Source: JAYZVT01 sp050248375
GTDB taxonomy: Bacteria; Pseudomonadota; Alphaproteobacteria; Rhizobiales; Methyloligellaceae
Direction of reading: 5' to 3'
DNA: 8,885 nt
Assembly: GCA_050248375.1 (NCBI GenBank)
Contig: JBFWSL010000169.1
Coordinates: 1-8,885, forward strand
Below, in pieces: positions 6,003 to 8,885 of the stretch (position 1 is its first letter; every line of letters starts with the position of its first letter). The notes beneath the pieces are model-generated. The model was not told the origin of the DNA and did no database searches. It saw nothing but the letters and a program-made list of their open reading frames with translations. Position numbers and translations under genes: made by a program.

Positions 6003-6113
6003 TTACTTGCAGACCTGCGCGGACGCGCTCGCCGCCGGCGCCGGCGACACCGCCATGGCCATGGCCGCGAGGCTGGCAAGGAGAGCGACACCGTCATGCG
6101 TGCTTCGGCTCAT
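6003..6113 (-). CDS. possible 36-residue exported peptide upstream of the SDR gene
   Basis: The short frame encodes a peptide that is nearly all signal-peptide-like. It has a polar start (MSRSTHDG), a hydrophobic Ala/Leu/Met core at about 9-22 and Ala-Ser-Ala near the end, followed only by Gln-Val-Cys-Lys. If cleaved after one of the alanines, fewer than ten residues would remain. A strong GGGGGA Shine-Dalgarno lies three bases before ATG 6113, inside a duplicated 18-bp segment. The TAA at 6005-6003 is 5 nt before the SDR start, so the frame may act as a translated leader that feeds ribosomes to the SDR gene. It could also be a remnant of a longer secreted protein or a chance frame. I do not recognise it. 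Confidence 0.4.
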   Translation of the reverse strand: MSRSTHDGVALLASLAAMAMAVSPAPAASASAQVCK

Positions 6114-6114
6114 G

Positions 6115-6150
6115 AATCCCCCTTCGGGCCGGAATCCCCCTTCGGGCCGG
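6115..6150. repeat. perfect tandem duplication of 18 bp
   Basis: Two identical, directly adjacent 18-bp copies (6115-6132 and 6133-6150) lie between the methyltransferase stop and the small peptide frame. On the minus strand each copy carries a purine-rich AAGGGGGAT stretch like a strong ribosome-binding site. Only the copy nearest ATG 6113 is at functional distance. The unit length is a multiple of three, so gain or loss of a copy would not shift an overlapping frame. Confidence 0.9.
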
Positions 6151-6209
6151 GCTTGGCTTTCCCGCGCACCATTCCACAGACGGGCGGTGGCGACAAACCG
6201 CAATCCGCC

Positions 6210-6226
6210 GCCGCGCCCGCCGCGGC
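6210..6226 (-). terminator. GC stem-loop directly after the methyltransferase stop
   Basis: A 6-bp all-GC stem (6210-6215 with 6221-6226) and a 5-nt loop begin four bases after the methyltransferase stop codon. There is no T run on the minus strand, so termination would have to be Rho-assisted, or the stem only protects the 3' end. Local GC repeats make a chance hairpin likely. Confidence 0.25.
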
Positions 6227-6229
6227 CGG

Positions 6230-7123
6230 CTATGGTTCCACCAGCTCCTGCGCGGTAACGAGGTCCGCGTCGCAACGGGGCCGGGAGACGTAGAGATCGG
6301 CGTAATACCAGCCATCATATTCCAGCCCGCTGCCGTCGATGCCCTGGTCCGCGAGGCGGTCGAGCACCTGTTCGCGCTCCTGTGCGCAGGCGAAGCGGCG
6401 CTGGCGCACGGGGCGGGTGCCCCGGGCGGTAACGTAGCCCCGGGCGGCCAGCATTTCCTGGATCGGGGCGTAGGGGAACATGCGCAGGACGAAGTGGGCC
6501 ATCCAGGGACGGGTGTCGCCGCAGGCGTCCAGCGTGCGGGCGATGGTGCGCTCGCTGATGTAGCCGACGCAGCCGGTGGAGATGATGAGGTCGGCGCTGT
6601 CCAGCGCCTGCCGGTGGCGGCCGGCCGGTTTTTCGGATTCGAAATCGGCGGCGACCGCGTCGTCGAGGATGCTGGCCTCCACGGCATAGGCCAGCGCGCG
6701 GTCGGCGCAGTCGACGCCGACCACTTCGAGGCCGGGGCTGGCGGCGGTCTCGTAGATGCCGCGGTCGCGCCGGATAAGGGCGTCGCGGTCGAGGCCGGCG
6801 GTGCTTTCGTCCCGGTAGAGGCCGTAGAGCTGCGGCAGGGTCATGCCGCATTTCAGCAGGGCGGCGTTGACCCCGTAGGAACATCCCAGGTCGACGACCT
6901 TGGTCGCGTCGCGGCCGGTCGTCTCGCGATGGGTGGCCAGGATCTTGCGAAAATAACGCTGTGCTTCTTGCGGCACGGAGTAGTCGAGCAAATCAAGCGT
7001 TGAGTAATACTCGCGAGGATCGGGATTGTTGTAGATACCGTTGAGATCCAGTTTTCCGGTCTTGTCGAGTTTTCTTTCAAGTTCCAGTTCTTGTTCCATT
7101 ATTCCATGACGGTCTGCGCCCAC
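6230..7123 (-). CDS. uncharacterised class I SAM-dependent methyltransferase
   Basis: This is a predicted cytoplasmic protein of 297 residues from GTG 7123. SAM-binding motif I is VVDLGCSYGVNAALL at 76-90. A second strand with acidic end, EVVGVDCAD, is at 133-141, and a strand-4 region, ADLIISTGCVGYIS, is at 177-190. Between motifs I and II lies an unusually long insertion (about 91-130, Tyr/Arg/Asp-rich). The N-terminus has a polar helix (MEQELELERKLDK) and LNGIYNNPDPREYYSTL at 28-43, which looks like a family-specific substrate lid. Substrate unknown. The GTG start has AGGA six bases upstream. ATG 7099, eight codons later, is the alternative with a poorer ribosome-binding site. The first third of the gene has much lower GC than its neighbours. 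It stands alone between two intergenic repeats. Confidence 0.82.
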   Translation of the reverse strand: MGADRHGIMEQELELERKLDKTGKLDLNGIYNNPDPREYYSTLDLLDYSVPQEAQRYFRKILATHRETTGRDATKVVDLGCSYGVNAALLKCGMTLPQLYGLYRDESTAGLDRDALIRRDRGIYETAASPGLEVVGVDCADRALAYAVEASILDDAVAADFESEKPAGRHRQALDSADLIISTGCVGYISERTIARTLDACGDTRPWMAHFVLRMFPYAPIQEMLAARGYVTARGTRPVRQRRFACAQEREQVLDRLADQGIDGSGLEYDGWYYADLYVSRPRCDADLVTAQELVEP

Positions 7124-7162
7124 GGGAAATCCTGCGGGTGACTTGGCATTTTCTGCAGGAAA

Positions 7163-7180
7163 CGATGCCGGCCGGCATCG
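7163..7180. repeat. perfect 18-bp palindrome, possible terminator or operator
   Basis: Two 9-bp arms meet with no spacer, giving full dyad symmetry. As RNA it would form a 7-bp stem with a GGCC loop, followed on the minus strand by three Ts, about 80 nt after the GGDEF-EAL stop codon. As DNA it is an ideal dimeric-protein site 40-57 bp upstream of the methyltransferase start. Either role is possible. Confidence 0.5.
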
Positions 7181-7223
7181 CGGAGCGACTCATACAGGGC
7201 ATTGCTTGCGATGGCAAACCGGG

Positions 7224-7239
7224 CCCCGCAGACGCGGGG
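7224..7239 (-). terminator. stem-loop after the GGDEF-EAL gene
   Basis: A 6-bp GC stem (7224-7229 with 7234-7239, 4-nt loop) lies 19 nt downstream of the stop codon at 7259. On the minus strand it is followed by GGCCCGG and then only three Ts. It could be a weak terminator acting together with the palindrome at 7163-7180, or a 3' end stabiliser. Confidence 0.3.
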
Positions 7240-7258
7240 GATATGCGCGGGGAGAGGC

Positions 7259-8885
7259 TCAGGCGAGCAGGGCGCGCGGCTCGGCGGACGTGCCGTCCTT
7301 CGAGGGAGCCCGCGCGGCGAAGAGCTGGCCGGCCGGCATCGGCCTGCCGGTGAGATAGCCCTGCACCGCGTCGCAGCCTTCCTTGCGCAGGAAGGCGAGC
7401 TGCGCGGGCGTCTCCACGCCCTCGGCGAGAATGGAGATGCCGAGGCTGCGTCCGAGCGCCAGCACGGCGCGGATCACCGCCTTGGCCTGCGGACAGCGGC
7501 CGAAGTCGTTGATGAACGACCGGTCGAGCTTGATCTTGTCGAAGGGGAACAGCCGCAGCGTGGAGAGCGAGGAGTTGCCGGTGCCGAAGTCGTCCATGGC
7601 GATGGACACGCCCATGGCCTTGATGCGGCGCAGCAGGTGCAGCGCCTGGGCGGCGTCGTTCATGATGGTGGATTCGGTGATCTCGAGCTGCAGCCGCCGC
7701 GCGGGCAGGCCGGTGTCGAGCAGCACCTGGTGCACGGTTTCGGGCAGGCGGGTGTCGGAGAACTGGACCGGAGACAGGTTTACCGCCACGCGATAGTCGC
7801 CGTCCCACGAGGCCGCTTCCGCGCAGGCGGTGCGCAGGGCCCATTGTCCCATCAGCAGGATCAGGCCGCTCTCCTCGGCGATGGGGATGAAGTCGGACGG
7901 CGGGACCATGCCGCGCTCGGGATGGCGCCAGCGCATCAGCGCCTCGAAACCGCGAAGCTTGCCGTCGTGGGTTCCGACCTGGGGCTGGTAATGCAGCTCG
8001 AACTGGCCGGCGTCCAGCGCCACGCGCAGGTCCGCGGCCAGCTTGCGGCGGGCGCGCTGGGCGTTGTCCATCTCGCCCTCGTAGAAGCACAGGATGCGCG
8101 AGGCGTCCTTCTTGGCGCGTTGCAGGGCCAGTTCGGCATTGCCGAGCAACTGTTCGCGCGAGGAGGTGTCGTTGGGGCACAACGATACCCCCATGCTGAC
8201 GCTGATGGTGCCGTTGAAGCGTTCGGTCTCGACAGGCTTGCGGACGGCTTCCTCGAGGCGGTTGGTGAAGGCCACCAGCTCGGCGTCGCGGTCATAGCGC
8301 TTGATGACGCAGAAGTCGTCGCTGCCCACGCGCGAGATGAACTCGCCAGGCTCCACGCAGGACTCGAGGCGTTGCGCCATCGTCACCAGCACCTCGTCGC
8401 CGGCGCGGTGTCCATGGGTCTCGTTCAGCTCCTTGAAGCCGTCGATGTCGATGGCGACCAGGGCGACATTCTGCTTGCGGATGCGGCGGCGTTCGAGTTC
8501 GACCTCGAGGCGCTCCGACAGGGCGAGCCGGTTGGGCAGATTGGTCAGGCCATCCGACAGGGCGAGCTTGCGCATGGTCTCGATGCTGTCGGCGCGGCTG
8601 GAATTGTCGATCACCCAGCTCGCCAGACCGGTGCCCACGACCAGCAGGCACGCCCCGGCGACGATCAGCGCCATGGCGGAGGCCAGATGCTCCGACGGCG
8701 GAGCCACGTCCTCGAAGGAGAGCGGGATGACGGTTATGCCGGCCATGCCGGTGAAATGCAGGAGCACGATGGCGAGGGTGAGCGAGGCGGCGCCGCCATA
8801 TTTGCACCAGCGCGTGGCAGGGCGCATGGCCCGGCTGAGCGAAAGCGCGCCGAACGCCGCGGCGAACAGCAGTGAGGCGGCGATG
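7259..8885 (-). CDS. MHYT-GGDEF-EAL membrane protein, probable c-di-GMP phosphodiesterase (N-terminus outside the window)
   Basis: The frame stays open to the window edge, so the N-terminus is missing; 541 residues are visible. Numbering from the internal ATG at 8827, membrane helices lie just before it and at about 12-36 and 50-73. LHFTGM at 23-28 resembles the repeated motif of MHYT sensor domains, with Met and Tyr changed to Leu and Phe. A GGDEF domain (about 88-250) has GSDDF at 168-172 in place of GGDEF, and Glu-Pro-Gly-Glu where an RxxD inhibitory site would be. The EAL domain (about 262-505) is complete: Glu295 of EAL, Asn350, Glu382, Asp412-Asp413, Lys433, Glu469 and Gln489. Hydrolysis of c-di-GMP is therefore more likely than synthesis, with the GGDEF domain perhaps binding GTP. 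A role in motility-to-surface switching is typical but inferred. The 7-residue stretch GTGNSSL has Asn where Tyr is usual. Confidence 0.92.
   Translation of the reverse strand, partial: IAASLLFAAAFGALSLSRAMRPATRWCKYGGAASLTLAIVLLHFTGMAGITVIPLSFEDVAPPSEHLASAMALIVAGACLLVVGTGLASWVIDNSSRADSIETMRKLALSDGLTNLPNRLALSERLEVELERRRIRKQNVALVAIDIDGFKELNETHGHRAGDEVLVTMAQRLESCVEPGEFISRVGSDDFCVIKRYDRDAELVAFTNRLEEAVRKPVETERFNGTISVSMGVSLCPNDTSSREQLLGNAELALQRAKKDASRILCFYEGEMDNAQRARRKLAADLRVALDAGQFELHYQPQVGTHDGKLRGFEALMRWRHPERGMVPPSDFIPIAEESGLILLMGQWALRTACAEAASWDGDYRVAVNLSPVQFSDTRLPETVHQVLLDTGLPARRLQLEITESTIMNDAAQALHLLRRIKAMGVSIAMDDFGTGNSSLSTLRLFPFDKIKLDRSFINDFGRCPQAKAVIRAVLALGRSLGISILAEGVETPAQLAFLRKEGCDAVQGYLTGRPMPAGQLFAARAPSKDGTSAEPRALLA

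Noticed and set aside
6115..6150. CRISPR-like or mobile-element repeat
   Set aside because: There are only two copies, directly adjacent with no spacers, and no transposase, cas gene or terminal inverted repeats nearby.
5044..6258. A 404-codon plus-strand frame opposite the SDR gene
   Set aside because: It is antisense to a clear SDR with all catalytic residues and ends in a Pro/Arg-rich low-complexity tail.
8825..8827. ATG at 8827 as the true start of the GGDEF-EAL protein
   Set aside because: The frame continues open to the window edge and encodes a further hydrophobic helix, as expected for an MHYT domain, so the start lies outside the window.
7202..8875. A 557-codon open frame on the plus strand opposite the GGDEF-EAL gene
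   Set aside because: It is the complementary-frame shadow of a gene with clear catalytic motifs, with low-complexity composition and no recognisable fold.
1..8885. A novel defence system, phage, toxin-antitoxin pair or biosynthetic cluster
   Set aside because: All larger genes have conventional metabolic, signalling or membrane families apart from one exported protein and one methyltransferase, and no defence, integrase or NRPS/PKS-like domain is present.

Overview
The window is GC-rich and gene-dense. All nine supported genes, plus one possible small peptide, lie on the minus strand, so transcription runs from high to low coordinates. Codon use, the short operons with overlapping or near-touching genes, and the gene order (HIG1-type twin-membrane protein, PduO cobalamin adenosyltransferase, etfB, etfA, 3-hydroxyacyl-CoA dehydrogenase) suggest an alphaproteobacterium of the Caulobacterales/Maricaulales/Hyphomonadales type. 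That placement is inference from memory of gene order, not from a marker gene.

Layout in the direction of transcription. (1) 8885-7259: the C-terminal part of a membrane-anchored MHYT-GGDEF-EAL protein, cut by the window edge. Its GGDEF site is degenerate and its EAL site intact, so it is probably a c-di-GMP phosphodiesterase. (2) 7258-7124: a gap with two strong inverted repeats. (3) 7123-6230: an uncharacterised class I SAM-dependent methyltransferase whose first codons are strikingly AT-rich. (4) 6229-6114: a gap with a perfect 18-bp tandem duplication. (5) 6113-5998: a possible 36-codon secreted peptide, then 5997-5173: a short-chain dehydrogenase/reductase. (6) 5172-4999: a REP-like structured repeat and a possible promoter. 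(7) 4998-3484: a likely operon of HIG1-like protein, PduO and a rhomboid protease, with gaps of 7 and 17 nt. (8) 3483-3323: a weak terminator, a good sigma-70-like promoter, a palindrome near the predicted +1 and a leader hairpin. (9) 3322-672: etfB-etfA-hbd. (10) 671-587: two back-to-back inverted repeats, then a small exported protein (586-116). (11) 115-1: three more inverted repeats.

The centre is a metabolic unit. The 3-hydroxyacyl-CoA dehydrogenase carries out a beta-oxidation or hydroxybutyrate step. ETF collects electrons from acyl-CoA dehydrogenases for ETF:quinone oxidoreductase. PduO makes adenosylcobalamin, which in such bacteria most likely serves methylmalonyl-CoA mutase. The HIG1-like protein belongs to a family that associates with respiratory oxidases. 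The rhomboid protease between pduO and etfB is the odd member.

No mobile element, CRISPR array, phage gene, toxin-antitoxin pair, tRNA or rRNA was seen. I do not see a clearly new multi-gene system. The best leads are the palindrome at the etf promoter, the degenerate-GGDEF/intact-EAL architecture, the structured intergenic repeats, the duplicated ribosome-binding-site segment before a tiny exported peptide, and the unusual methyltransferase.
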